From positions 405,100 to 469,099 of the forward strand of contig CALWKW010000001.1 in NCBI GenBank assembly GCA_944381365.1: 64,000 nt of DNA. Reading direction: 5' to 3'. The first letter of the stretch is position 1; each line of letters begins with the position of its first letter. The notes under the pieces were generated by a model. That model worked only from the letters and a program-made list of their open reading frames with translations. It was not told where the DNA came from and made no database searches. Shown one piece after another: positions 54,737-63,961 of the stretch. Origin of the DNA: an uncultured Christensenellaceae bacterium. Lineage in GTDB: Bacteria > Bacillota > Clostridia > Christensenellales > UBA3700. The translations under genes were made by a program, and so were the position numbers.

Positions 54737-54775
54737 ACAAAATTAAAAGATTTTAGTATTTTTATAACGACTAAA

Positions 54776-55984
54776 TTATCTCTTCAATGAATTGACAACT
54801 TCTTCTGTTTCTCTGGCGATAACAAGTTCTTCATTTGTAGGAATGACAAGAATCTTGACTTTAGAGTCTTTTGCACTGATATCTACCATTTCGCCACGAG
54901 GAGCATTATTGTTCAAATCCTTATCGATTTTGATACCCATAAACTCGAGATTTTCGCATACTGCTTCTCTTGCTACGGGTCCGTTTTCTCCTATACCGCC
55001 CGTAAATACTATACAATTGAGTCCTTCCATAGCCACAGAATAGCTTCCGAGATATTTTCTGATTTGATATACAAACATATCGAATGCAAGTTTTGCTCTT
55101 TCGTTGCCCTCATTCATTGCTGCACAAAGTTTTCTGAAGTCAGAACTTACTCCGCTCACGCCGAGGAAACCGCACTTTTTATTAAAATATTGAGTAATTT
55201 CTTTGATACTCATATTCTTGAACTCTGCAAGCATCTCTACTGCCGCAGGATCCATACAACCACAACGAGTACCCATGATAAGACCGTCCAAAGGAGTCAT
55301 ACCCATTGAAGTATCGATACACTTTCCGTCTTTTACTGCCGTAATAGATGAGCCGTTGCCGAGGTGGCAAGTGATTATGCTGCTATGATTAAGTCCCTTG
55401 CTCTTGAGATATTTGATAGCTTCCTGCGAAACAAACTTGTGAGAAGTACCGTGGAAACCGTACTTTCTGATTTTTGATGCTTCGTAGTCCTCATAAGGTA
55501 TAGCATAAAGCTTTGCCTTCTTGGGCATAGTACCATGAAATACAGTATCGAACACGCAAACATTGGGACAATCCACGATAGACTTGCAGGACTTAAGACA
55601 AGCAAGGCTTGCAGGATTGTGCAAAGGAGCAAGATGAGTGATGCTCTCGAGTCTCTTCAATGCTTCGTCATCGATATATGTAGACTTGTCGAAAGCCTCG
55701 CCGGAGTGAACGACTCTGTGTCCGATTGCACTGATTTCTTCAGGAGAAGAAATGCTGCCGTATTCTTTATTTGTAAGGCACTCCATTACGAGATTGAAAG
55801 CATCGGTATGATTTGCAAGATGTTTTTCAATAACATATTCTTTGCCGTTTACTTTATGACTGATTTTAGAGCCTTCGATACCGATACACTCTACACCGCC
55901 TTTACAAATAACTTCTTCGTTGTCCATTTCGATAAGCTGATACTTGAGAGAAGAACTACCTGCGTTTACGACCAAAATTTTCAT
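54776..55984 (-). CDS. ackA: acetate kinase
   Basis: It makes ATP from acetyl phosphate in acetate fermentation. The 402 aa show ILVVNAGSSSLKYQL, FDTVFHGTMPKKAKLYAIP, KYGFHGTSHKFVSQEA and TGGIGENGPVARE. It follows pta by 25 bases, with AAAGGAGAG before the ATG, so pta and ackA form one operon. Confidence 0.97.
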   Translation of the reverse strand: MKILVVNAGSSSLKYQLIEMDNEEVICKGGVECIGIEGSKISHKVNGKEYVIEKHLANHTDAFNLVMECLTNKEYGSISSPEEISAIGHRVVHSGEAFDKSTYIDDEALKRLESITHLAPLHNPASLACLKSCKSIVDCPNVCVFDTVFHGTMPKKAKLYAIPYEDYEASKIRKYGFHGTSHKFVSQEAIKYLKSKGLNHSSIITCHLGNGSSITAVKDGKCIDTSMGMTPLDGLIMGTRCGCMDPAAVEMLAEFKNMSIKEITQYFNKKCGFLGVSGVSSDFRKLCAAMNEGNERAKLAFDMFVYQIRKYLGSYSVAMEGLNCIVFTGGIGENGPVAREAVCENLEFMGIKIDKDLNNNAPRGEMVDISAKDSKVKILVIPTNEELVIARETEEVVNSLKR

Positions 55985-56009
55985 AAAATCTCTCCTTTAT
56001 ACTAAGTGA

Positions 56010-57005
56010 TTAATTCTGACTTGCCTGAACAGAAGTGATAGCTACAACGGCAACGATGTCGTCACTTGTACAACCTCTTGACAAATCGTTGATAGGTTTT
56101 GCAAAACCTTGGCAGATAGGTCCGATAGCAGTAGCACCGCTGAATCTCTGAGTGAGCTTGTAGCCGATATTTCCTGATTGCAAATCGGGGAAAATAAATA
56201 CATTTGCCTTGCCAGCGACATCGCTGTTGGGAGCTTTGAGTCTTCCTACTGAAGGAACGATAGCTGCATCGACCTGAAGTTCGCCGTCAACATCGATTTC
56301 GGGAGCTTTTTCTTTTACGAGGTTTGTAGCTTCTACTACCTTGTCTACAAATTCGTGCTTTGCACTTCCCTTTGTGGAGAATGAAAGCATAGCTACCTTG
56401 GGCTCGCTGATACCTGCAAGATCTTTTGCAGTAGCTACGGACGAAATAGCGATATCGGAAAGTTGTTCGGCGGTAGGATTGATATTTACTGCACAATCGC
56501 CGAATACCATGATATCTCTGTCCTTATAAGGTGTACCCTCAAAAGCCATCAAGAAACAGCTTGATACTGTCTTGATACCGGGTTTTGTCTTTACTATCGT
56601 AAGACCTGCTCTTAAAACATTGCCTGTGGAGTTGATAGCACCTGCGACCATACCGTCTGCATCGCCCTTCTTAATCATCATAGCTCCGTAGTTGAGATAA
56701 TTTCTGATTTGCTTGTGTGCGTCTTCGAGTGTCATGCCCTTTGCTTTTCTGAGCTCATAAAGAGTATTTGCATAATCCTCTACATCTACTGTAAGAGGGT
56801 TGATAATTCTTATATTATCGAAATTGGCATAAGGATACATAGTCTTAAGTTTTTCTTCATCGCCCAACAAAATTACATTTGCGATCTTATTTTTTACGAT
56901 AGTCTGAGCAGCCTCGACTGTTCTGGGCTCCTCGCCTTCTGCCAAAACAATAGTTTTGTTAAGGGTCTTTGCTTTGTCAATGATGCTGTCAATAATTTTG
57001 CTCAT
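56010..57005 (-). CDS. pta: phosphate acetyltransferase
   Basis: It converts acetyl-CoA and phosphate to acetyl phosphate. The 331 aa form the single catalytic domain of the short Pta type: VLAEGEEPRTVEAA, GAINSTGNVLRAGL and FPDLQSGNIGYKLTQRFSG. Phosphate butyryltransferase is a less likely alternative given the neighbouring ackA and the length. The start has GGAGGAAG upstream. Confidence 0.95.
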   Translation of the reverse strand: MSKIIDSIIDKAKTLNKTIVLAEGEEPRTVEAAQTIVKNKIANVILLGDEEKLKTMYPYANFDNIRIINPLTVDVEDYANTLYELRKAKGMTLEDAHKQIRNYLNYGAMMIKKGDADGMVAGAINSTGNVLRAGLTIVKTKPGIKTVSSCFLMAFEGTPYKDRDIMVFGDCAVNINPTAEQLSDIAISSVATAKDLAGISEPKVAMLSFSTKGSAKHEFVDKVVEATNLVKEKAPEIDVDGELQVDAAIVPSVGRLKAPNSDVAGKANVFIFPDLQSGNIGYKLTQRFSGATAIGPICQGFAKPINDLSRGCTSDDIVAVVAITSVQASQN

Positions 57006-57137
57006 TACACTTCCTCCAAAACACTTTATTTTTTGTGTTTTTTAACTTATAATAATCTCATAGTAGTTTGTATTTTGCAAAAAACTGCCGAGTAGACAAA
57101 AAATAGTATTCCTCGTGTTTTTGCATAAGACAAATAA

Positions 57138-57166
57138 ATTATACTATTATAAAAAATAATTGTAAA
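57138..57166 (-). promoter_or_regulatory. pta-ackA promoter
   Basis: On the minus strand there is TTTACA (57161-57166), a 17-base spacer and TATAAT (57138-57143). A weaker plus-strand promoter for tmcAL (TTGCAT at 57121-57126, TATTAT at 57145-57150) overlaps it. Confidence 0.65.
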
Positions 57167-57185
57167 GAGTTTTTAGGGGCAAAAA

Positions 57186-58337
57186 ATGAAAATAGCCGTC
57201 ATAATTTGCGAATACAATCCTTTGCAGAAGGGGCATGTCTATCACATACAAAACACCAAAAAAAATTGTATGTGCGACAAGCTTGTATGTATTATGAGCG
57301 GCAATTTCGTACAAAGGGGCGAAGGTGCGATAGCCGACAAATACATTAGAGCAAAATGGGCGGTACAAAACGGAGCGGATCTGGTGATAGAGCTTCCTCC
57401 CGAATATGTATTGAGCACTGCCAAATACTTTGCATTGGGAGCCATAAAGACTGCCGACACAATAAATGCAGAGATAATTCTTTCTTTCGGAAGCGAAAAT
57501 GGAGATGTAGAAAACCTCAAAAAGTCTGCCGAGTGGCAAGAATCCGAAGAGTTCAAAAGCCTTATCGATGAATTCTTGAAAAACGGATACGGTTATGCCC
57601 AAAGTTATTCTTTAGCACTCAACAAACTCTCTCCCGACAATGCCGAATTGTTGTCTTCTCCAAACAATATTTTGGGAATAGAATATATAAAAGCTATCTT
57701 GGATACAAAATCTTCTATCACTCCGTATACAATAAAAAGATTGGGAGAATACAAAGACAACGAGCCTTCAAACGGCTTTGCTTCGGCAAGTGCTATAAGA
57801 AATTTGCTTTTTAAAGGCGATTACGACAAGATATCAGAGCTTGTGCCTTATAGTGTATTCGAAGATATAAAAAAACTTTCTCTTTCCAAAATCTTGCAAT
57901 CAAAAGACAAGCTGTTTTCTGTATTAAAATACAACATGGACAAGAAAAAAGCTTTGAACTGCCACGGAGTCAAAGAAGGCATAGAAAACAGGATTTTCGA
58001 GCTTTTGCAATCGAGTGACAGCTATGACGAATTGATGACAAGACTTGCCACAAAAAGATATACAAACGCTTATCTTATGCGAACAATTCTCAACATTGTG
58101 CTTGGCAATAATTTTACGGCAGAAGACTTAAGAGCCAAAGATATAGACTTTGTCAATATCCTTGCGATAGAAGAGGGTGCAAAAGACTTATTGTCGCTTT
58201 TTAAGTGCAAAGTAATTTCAAAGTCTTCAGACATAAAAAGCGACAGTCTTATGTCTAGATGCGACAATCTCTATTCAAGCATTTATACCCTGCCCACGCA
58301 AAAAGGCATGCAAATTATAAAAAATAAAACAAAATAA
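57186..58337 (+). CDS. tmcAL: tRNA(Met) cytidine acetate ligase TmcAL (YlbM)
   Basis: It forms ac4C34 in elongator tRNA(Met) using acetate and ATP. The 383 aa begin IAVICEYNPLQKGHVYHI, with the nucleotidyltransferase motif KGH, followed by MSGNFVQRGEGAI. It lies divergent from pta-ackA, whose product in the kinase reverse direction is acetate, the TmcAL substrate. In Bacillus ylbM sits in the same rsmD-coaD-ylbJ neighbourhood. The ribosome site is TAGGGGC. Confidence 0.95.
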   Translation: MKIAVIICEYNPLQKGHVYHIQNTKKNCMCDKLVCIMSGNFVQRGEGAIADKYIRAKWAVQNGADLVIELPPEYVLSTAKYFALGAIKTADTINAEIILSFGSENGDVENLKKSAEWQESEEFKSLIDEFLKNGYGYAQSYSLALNKLSPDNAELLSSPNNILGIEYIKAILDTKSSITPYTIKRLGEYKDNEPSNGFASASAIRNLLFKGDYDKISELVPYSVFEDIKKLSLSKILQSKDKLFSVLKYNMDKKKALNCHGVKEGIENRIFELLQSSDSYDELMTRLATKRYTNAYLMRTILNIVLGNNFTAEDLRAKDIDFVNILAIEEGAKDLLSLFKCKVISKSSDIKSDSLMSRCDNLYSSIYTLPTQKGMQIIKNKTK

Positions 58338-58436
58338 CACTTTTTGTATGATGATGCAAAATGCAGCTTTTCTAAAGTTTAAAAAAAATATCTATATCAA
58401 ACTATATGATAAAGCTTTGAATAAAAATAAGACCTC

Positions 58437-58456
58437 AAGCCCTTATGGGCTTTTTT
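58437..58456 (+). terminator. terminator after tmcAL
   Basis: Six-base stem AAGCCC/GGGCTT with loop TTAT and a T6 run. It lies only 35 bases before ylbJ. Confidence 0.8.
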
Positions 58457-58490
58457 CATATTCAAGACAAGCTTTGCATATATTTTTTGT

Positions 58491-59480
58491 ATGATTGCAT
58501 TCTCAAAATCCGCAAGAAAAGTCTTGCCTTTTTCTTTGATAATATGCTTTTTTATATGTTGCCTTGTCATAAACCCTCAAAGATATATCGAGAGTGTATA
58601 TCAAGGTATGTTGTTGTTTGCAAAAAATGTAGCCCCTGCTCTCTTTCCTTTTTTCTTCTTTACAAAATTACTTACGGGATTGGGCACAGCAAACACTCTG
58701 GGAAAACTTCTGAAAAAACCTGTCGCAAAATTATACAACGCACCAAACGAAAGCGGATACATTCTTATAATGAGCCTTATATCAGGTTATCCTATCGGGG
58801 CAAAACTCATAAGCGATTTTTATGAGAACCGAGTATTTACCATAGAAGATTGCAAAAGAGTATCATCTTTTACATCGACTTCGGGACCTCTGTTCGTAGT
58901 GGGTACGGTAGGCACTCTTATGCTCTCCTCTCCAAAAGCCGGATATATACTTTTTGCTTGTCATGCAATAGGTGCCGTTCTCAACGGATTTATATACAGA
59001 GGTAGACAAGCCACACACAATTTTGTCCCCGAAATGCCTGCAAAACGAGATGAGAATTTTCTCAACACCTCTATTACTTCTTCTATTTTGTCCGTGCTTG
59101 TAGTAGGCGGATATATCGCAATTTTCAGTATGGTGATCGATGTGGCACTTGACTTGAAAATCATAGATTTTTTTGCAAATCTCATAAAGCCTGTGCTTAA
59201 ATTGTTTGGCGTGGATACAAGCATTTCTTCATCAGTGATTATTTCCTTGATTGAAATCACAAGAGGCTGTCAGTCTTTTGCAAAAAGCGGTGCGGATATA
59301 AAAATAATCCTGCCGTTTGTGGCAGGATTGTTGTCCTTCGGTGGTCTGTCCATAACTTTCCAATCGCTCACCTTCCTAAGACAATGCAAAGTCAAGACAA
59401 TATTCTATTTTCTTACCAAAAGCACTCAGGCAATTCTGAGTTTTGTCATTACACTTATAGCCGTCAATATCTTTTATTGA
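58491..59480 (+). CDS. ylbJ: YlbJ-like sporulation membrane protein
   Basis: A 329-aa membrane protein of the YlbJ family, with nucleoside-recognition-type Gate segments. About eight hydrophobic segments carry the hallmark LISGYPIGAKLISDFYENRV and SSFTSTSGPLFVVGTVGT. YlbJ is a sigma-E-dependent sporulation protein in Bacillus. No good ribosome site precedes the ATG at 58491, so the start may be wrong. It ends 4 bases from the convergent coiled-coil gene. Confidence 0.87.
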   Translation: MIAFSKSARKVLPFSLIICFFICCLVINPQRYIESVYQGMLLFAKNVAPALFPFFFFTKLLTGLGTANTLGKLLKKPVAKLYNAPNESGYILIMSLISGYPIGAKLISDFYENRVFTIEDCKRVSSFTSTSGPLFVVGTVGTLMLSSPKAGYILFACHAIGAVLNGFIYRGRQATHNFVPEMPAKRDENFLNTSITSSILSVLVVGGYIAIFSMVIDVALDLKIIDFFANLIKPVLKLFGVDTSISSSVIISLIEITRGCQSFAKSGADIKIILPFVAGLLSFGGLSITFQSLTFLRQCKVKTIFYFLTKSTQAILSFVITLIAVNIFY

Positions 59481-59484
59481 TTCC

Positions 59485-59991
59485 TCAACGCATATTGTTG
59501 TTGTATTGCTGATCCTGAGGCATTTCTTCTCCTTGAGAATCGTCCACAAACAAGCTGTCTCTGCTCTCTATGACCTGAGCAAGCATATTTCTTACTACAT
59601 TTTCCACTTCGAGATACATATTGTTGACTTGATTATAGCTTTGCTCTACAAGTCCGTCTGCATAAGCTCCTGCTTTTTTGACGAGTTCTTCGGCTTGTCT
59701 TTCGCCCTCTTTTCTGATGGCACTTTCGTCCACAAGCATTCTCGCATGCTCTTCTGCAGCGGCAATAATGCTGTTTGCCTCAATATTTGCTTCTTCCTTG
59801 ATTTTTTCGCTGTTTCGCAAAATGACTTTTGCCTCAGCCAAATCCTGAGGAAGTTCTGCCTTTATCTGTTGGATAATTGCCATACACTGATTTATATCGA
59901 TAAGTCGCATATTGGAAAACATTTGCTTCTTTCCGCTAAGAAGCGTACCTTCCAATTTTTCCAGCAATCTGTCAACATTCGTGCCGTTCAT
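59485..59991 (-). CDS. coiled-coil protein, 168 aa (ATP synthase B-like)
   Basis: A mostly helical protein with a central coiled coil (about 50-120, with repeated Ala/Glu heptads such as EANSIIAAAEEHARMLVDE) and a Gln/Asn-rich tail. It resembles proteins often labelled ATP synthase F0 subunit b-like but lacks a membrane segment, so that label would be wrong. Similar genes lie next to coaD in Clostridia. It starts directly after the RsmD-CoaD stop, with AAGGAG inside that gene. Function unknown. Confidence 0.7.
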   Translation of the reverse strand: MNGTNVDRLLEKLEGTLLSGKKQMFSNMRLIDINQCMAIIQQIKAELPQDLAEAKVILRNSEKIKEEANIEANSIIAAAEEHARMLVDESAIRKEGERQAEELVKKAGAYADGLVEQSYNQVNNMYLEVENVVRNMLAQVIESRDSLFVDDSQGEEMPQDQQYNNNMR

Positions 59992-60996
59992 TTATAGTTT
60001 CTCCTTATATGCCTTCAATACAGCCCTGACTGCTTCTTGAGGCAAATATTTTTTTATATCGCTGCCGTTTTTCAATCCCTCTCTTACGAGCGAAGATGAA
60101 ATAGGTCTGATACTTTCGACAAATATGGTCTTTAATCCGTGAGCTTCATTGAAAATTGCCATGTCCTTTTCGTATGCCAAATCTTTTTCGTCCCTCACTC
60201 CTCTGAATACCGTATCTATACCGTGGTTTTTGCAATATTCATATACAAAGCCATCGCAAATATCCACTTTGACATTGAGATATTTTTCTACTGCTAGAGA
60301 ACAAAACTCTTTTCTTTCTTCAAGCGAAAAAAGATATTGTTTTTCTTCGTTGTGAGCAAGAAGAATTGTGACTTCGTCATAGTCTTCGAGTGCTTTATCG
60401 AGTATATCGAGATGTCCTTTTGTGATAGGATCATAACTTCCTGCGATAGCTGTCTTTCCTCTCGATTTAGAGATATAATCTACCACGACAATACCGAATT
60501 GTTTTTGTTTTGCTATACAAAATCCTTCCGGCAAATCGCCCACTTTTTTATCCTGACTATGCTCATAAATTATGTAGCCGTCATCGGCAAGCAATTTTCT
60601 GTCCTTTATGATTGTGCAAATCTCTTTGATATAATCGGTCTTGTATGGAGGATCGACAAATATAAAATCCCACTTTCCGTCAGCCGAATACAATACATCT
60701 CTATAATCTCTTGCAAGCACCTTGAAATTATCTTGCAAGCCTTTGAGATTGGAATTGATGAGTTTTATAGATTCTTTGCTGTTGTCGGCAAAAAGCACTT
60801 CTTTTGCACCTCTGCTCAAAGCCTCTATACCCATACTTCCGCTTCCCGAAAACAAATCAAGAAATCTGCTGCCATCTATGTCAAACTGAATGACATTGAA
60901 TATGCTTTCCTTGACTTTATCCGAGGTAGGTCTTACATCGTCATTGAGAGGAGAATTGAGTCTTTTTCCTCTGTATTTTCCACTGATAACTCTCAT
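59992..60996 (-). CDS. fusion of 16S rRNA methyltransferase RsmD and phosphopantetheine adenylyltransferase CoaD
   Basis: One 334-aa frame holds two complete enzymes. Residues 1-178 are RsmD, the m2G966 methyltransferase: VISGKYRGKRL, the SAM loop FLDLFSGSGSMG (46-57) and the catalytic DPPY (115-118). Residues 181-334 are CoaD, the penultimate step of CoA synthesis: GSYDPITKGH (186-195) with the T-x-G-H motif, FRGVRDEKDLAYE (264-276) and ISSSLVR (299-305). There is almost no linker, and a separate CoaD would start where KTAIAGSYDP lies. In Bacillus these are the adjacent genes ylbH and ylbI. The ATG overlaps the upstream stop by 4 bases. Confidence 0.93.
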   Translation of the reverse strand: MRVISGKYRGKRLNSPLNDDVRPTSDKVKESIFNVIQFDIDGSRFLDLFSGSGSMGIEALSRGAKEVLFADNSKESIKLINSNLKGLQDNFKVLARDYRDVLYSADGKWDFIFVDPPYKTDYIKEICTIIKDRKLLADDGYIIYEHSQDKKVGDLPEGFCIAKQKQFGIVVVDYISKSRGKTAIAGSYDPITKGHLDILDKALEDYDEVTILLAHNEEKQYLFSLEERKEFCSLAVEKYLNVKVDICDGFVYEYCKNHGIDTVFRGVRDEKDLAYEKDMAIFNEAHGLKTIFVESIRPISSSLVREGLKNGSDIKKYLPQEAVRAVLKAYKEKL

Positions 60997-61532
60997 TGTC
61001 TTTTGATTATCCTGTCGGGCAAAACCAACATATCGAGTTTTTTATCCCACTCATCGCAAGGGATATTTTCCTCAAGCTGTTCATAAAAAGCAAGCCCGAT
61101 TTTATAAGTATTTACCTTTTGAAAATATCTGTCATAAAAGCCTTTTCCCTTGCCAAGTCGGTTGAGATTGACATCTGCACCCAAAAGAGGCGTAATCGTA
61201 ATATCAGGCTTGACATCTTCTGGCTTCAGTCTTTTTCCCACAGGCTCTGATATACCCCACTTGGCTTCTTCATAGCGAGTGTCCTTATCGACTTTTACGA
61301 GAAGTATATCATCGCCTTCTACCACGGGAAGATATACTTCTTTTGTCTTAGGAAATTCTTCTATAAGTCTTTTTGTATTTACTTCGCTTGGCAAAGAGTT
61401 GTAAATACATATACTCTTGCAAGACAAGTCGCAACCGAGCAGAAGATTGGCAATCTTGTTGCTTTGCTCGTCTTTGTCCGTCATGCCTTGAAGTCTTTGT
61501 TTTATGTCTTTTCTTAATTGTTGTTTGTCCAT
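60993..61532 (-). CDS. 5-formyltetrahydrofolate cyclo-ligase
   Basis: It converts 5-formyl-THF to methenyl-THF with ATP. The 179 aa begin [14 protein letters not shown] and end with the family pattern GKGKGFYDRYF and LDMLVLPDRII. The conserved TPLLGADVNLNRLGKGKG is intact. Its ATG shares one base with the stop of the hydratase gene, so I reject a longer frame to 61562. A CIYNSLPSEVNT segment matches the substrate-binding strand. Confidence 0.94.
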   Translation of the reverse strand: MDKQQLRKDIKQRLQGMTDKDEQSNKIANLLLGCDLSCKSICIYNSLPSEVNTKRLIEEFPKTKEVYLPVVEGDDILLVKVDKDTRYEEAKWGISEPVGKRLKPEDVKPDITITPLLGADVNLNRLGKGKGFYDRYFQKVNTYKIGLAFYEQLEENIPCDEWDKKLDMLVLPDRIIKRQ

Positions 61533-63781
61533 TATCTGGTCTTGTAATAGTTGATGAGACAACCTCTCGAGATAATTTCTCTTTCGTCAGCCGTAAGTGC
61601 ATCGACCTTGAGAATTATATCAAAAGCCTTGCCGTCTCTTACTACCTTGGCATTGAATTCGCAGCCGCCGTTTTCTATCGTCTTTTTTACATCATATACC
61701 ACAACGATATCGTTGAGCTCGAATTGGTCATCTGATATAAAAGGCAACATACCCCAGTTGATAAGATTGGAGCGATATCTCTTTGTAGCATATTCTTTTG
61801 CTATGTTGCATACACCGCCCAAAACTCTTTGACAGCTGGCAGCCTGTTCTCTAGCACTGCCGTCACCGGGTTTTACTGCATAAACGCCGCTGCCGATAGA
61901 CACGCTTCCCTTTACTCCGCCGGCAATCTTTACTGCCTCGGCATATTCTTCGGGAAGTCCTGACTTGCGTCTTGCAAGTTCGCTTGCATAAATATCTTTT
62001 GCTCTTCCCACATATTCGGGTACTTTTCTTGACAAAGCAAATTCAGCAAGTTTAAGAGGATTGGAGCGATAGCTCGATGTTTCGCCTGAAGGAATAAGTT
62101 CGTCCGTTGTGGTGACAGGATCATTGATAACAGCCGCAAGCTTTACCACGATATTGTCCGTAAGCTCTATTACTTCGGGCCAATCGCAGATATTGGGACC
62201 GTATTGCAATTCGCTGTCCTTCTGAGGTTTGCCCCAACCGTTGTAAACTCTCTTTTCGTATATGCTCTTGTCATATTCGAATTGAGGGATAGCATTGTCA
62301 TAATCATAGTCGAGAGCACTTGTAAGCACACCGCCGTTTGAAGCCGTAGCCGCAATCGAACGAGCATCCATGAGAGCTACCGAAGCAATCTGATTGTTTG
62401 CAGGTTTGCTTCCCTCTCTGGATTCGAAGTTTCTCGTAGTATGTCTTATGGACAATGCGTTGTTTGCAGGCACATCTCCCGCACCGAAACAAGGTCCGCA
62501 AAAACAGCTCTTGATATTTGCTCCGCTCTTTACGAGATTGGAAATCGCTCCCTTCTTAAGCAAGTCAAAGTATATAGGAGTAGATGAAGGATAAACGCTC
62601 AATGTAAATTTATCATCGCCTACCGACTTGTTTTCGAGAATCTTGCTTGCCTCATAGATATTGTCATAAGTACCGCCTGCACAACCAGCAATGATACCTT
62701 GCTCTACTTGCACTTTGCCGTTGACGATTTTGTCGGTCAATTTAAAATCTATGTTTTTGTTGTTGAGAAGCTTATTGCATTCTTTTTCTACGGCAGAAAG
62801 AATATCGTGAGGATTGTCAATTACATCCTGCAAATTATATACATTGGAAGGATGGAAAGGAAGAGCTATCTGAGGCACTATCTCAGAAAGGTTTACTTCT
62901 ACGACACCGTCATAGTAAGCAAGCTCATCGGGCTTGATTGCCTTGTAGTCGTCCATTCTGCCTCTTATAGCATAATAATTCTTCACTTCGTCATCGTCTG
63001 TGGTCCAGATAGAAGAAAGACAAGTCGTCTCAGTGGTCATTACATCGATACCGTTTCTGTATTCGATAGGAAGGTTTTTGATGCCGTCTCCCACAAATTC
63101 CATAACCTTGTTCTTTACAAAACCGCACTTGAATACAGCACCTATAATCGCAAGAGCCACATCCTGAGGGCCTACGCCTTTGCGAGGCGAACCTGTGAGA
63201 TGAATAGCGATTACATCGGGATATTTGATGTCATAAGTACGCTTCAAAAGTTGTTTTACAAGTTCGGGACCGCCCTCTCCCATAGCCATTGTACCGAGAG
63301 CACCGTATCTTGTGTGAGAGTCAGAACCGAGCAACATCTTGCCGCAGCCCGACATGCACTCTCTCATATATGTGTGAATTACAGCCTGATGCGGGGGTAC
63401 GAATATACCGCCGTATTTCTTTGCGGCAGAAAGACCGAACACGTGGTCGTCTTCGTTGATAGTACCGCCTACCGCACAAAGGGAGTTGTGGCAGTTTGTA
63501 AGTACATAGGGCAAGGGAAACTCTTTAAGTCCGCTGGCTTTTGCAGTCTGGATAATACCTACATAGGTAATATCGTGAGAAGCCATAGCGTCAAACTTAA
63601 TCTTCAAAGGCTCGCCTTTTGCCGTAACGCCTGTGGTGTTGTGAGCGGCGAGGATAGAATAAGCCATAGTGCCCTTATAAGCATTTTCGATGGCTTTTGC
63701 GTCAATTCCCATAGCTTTGACTTCGTCCAAAGTCAAAAACTTGTTTTGATAGCGGTATGCACCTTGTTTTAACTGAATCAT
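61532..63781 (-). CDS. aconitase-family hydratase (YbhJ-like)
   Basis: A 749-aa protein of the aconitase superfamily, closest in layout to the putative hydratase YbhJ of E. coli rather than AcnA or AcnB. The Fe-S ligands are in LTNCHNSLC or nearby and in [32 protein letters not shown] is the conserved substrate/cluster segment. The C-terminal swivel domain has [20 protein letters not shown]. The true substrate of the YbhJ group is unknown. I use ATG 63781, with GGAGAT upstream. It leads the operon with the cyclo-ligase and RsmD-CoaD. Confidence 0.87.
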   Translation of the reverse strand: MIQLKQGAYRYQNKFLTLDEVKAMGIDAKAIENAYKGTMAYSILAAHNTTGVTAKGEPLKIKFDAMASHDITYVGIIQTAKASGLKEFPLPYVLTNCHNSLCAVGGTINEDDHVFGLSAAKKYGGIFVPPHQAVIHTYMRECMSGCGKMLLGSDSHTRYGALGTMAMGEGGPELVKQLLKRTYDIKYPDVIAIHLTGSPRKGVGPQDVALAIIGAVFKCGFVKNKVMEFVGDGIKNLPIEYRNGIDVMTTETTCLSSIWTTDDDEVKNYYAIRGRMDDYKAIKPDELAYYDGVVEVNLSEIVPQIALPFHPSNVYNLQDVIDNPHDILSAVEKECNKLLNNKNIDFKLTDKIVNGKVQVEQGIIAGCAGGTYDNIYEASKILENKSVGDDKFTLSVYPSSTPIYFDLLKKGAISNLVKSGANIKSCFCGPCFGAGDVPANNALSIRHTTRNFESREGSKPANNQIASVALMDARSIAATASNGGVLTSALDYDYDNAIPQFEYDKSIYEKRVYNGWGKPQKDSELQYGPNICDWPEVIELTDNIVVKLAAVINDPVTTTDELIPSGETSSYRSNPLKLAEFALSRKVPEYVGRAKDIYASELARRKSGLPEEYAEAVKIAGGVKGSVSIGSGVYAVKPGDGSAREQAASCQRVLGGVCNIAKEYATKRYRSNLINWGMLPFISDDQFELNDIVVVYDVKKTIENGGCEFNAKVVRDGKAFDIILKVDALTADEREIISRGCLINYYKTR

Positions 63782-63932
63782 ATTTATCTCCATGTTGAGT
63801 ACAAAACTTACTCAAAATTTTTTCTTTCAATTTTTATATTGCACTAATGCACAATTTCACTTATCTTTTCGATACAAATTTTATGTTTTCAAATATTCCA
63901 AACACAAGATTTTTGCGATTGCCGACAGAATT

Positions 63933-63961
63933 ATTATATAATAGATATAATATTTTTGCAA
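63933..63961 (-). promoter_or_regulatory. promoter of the hydratase operon
   Basis: On the minus strand there is TTGCAA (63956-63961), a 17-base spacer and TATAAT (63933-63938). The leader of about 145 bases is AT-rich; I recognise no riboswitch in it. Confidence 0.75.

Noticed and set aside
63855-63890. Possible operator in the hydratase leader (TTGCACTAATGCACAA)
   Set aside because: Symmetry holds for only a few pairs, and a short GCA/TGC hairpin of this kind is expected by chance.
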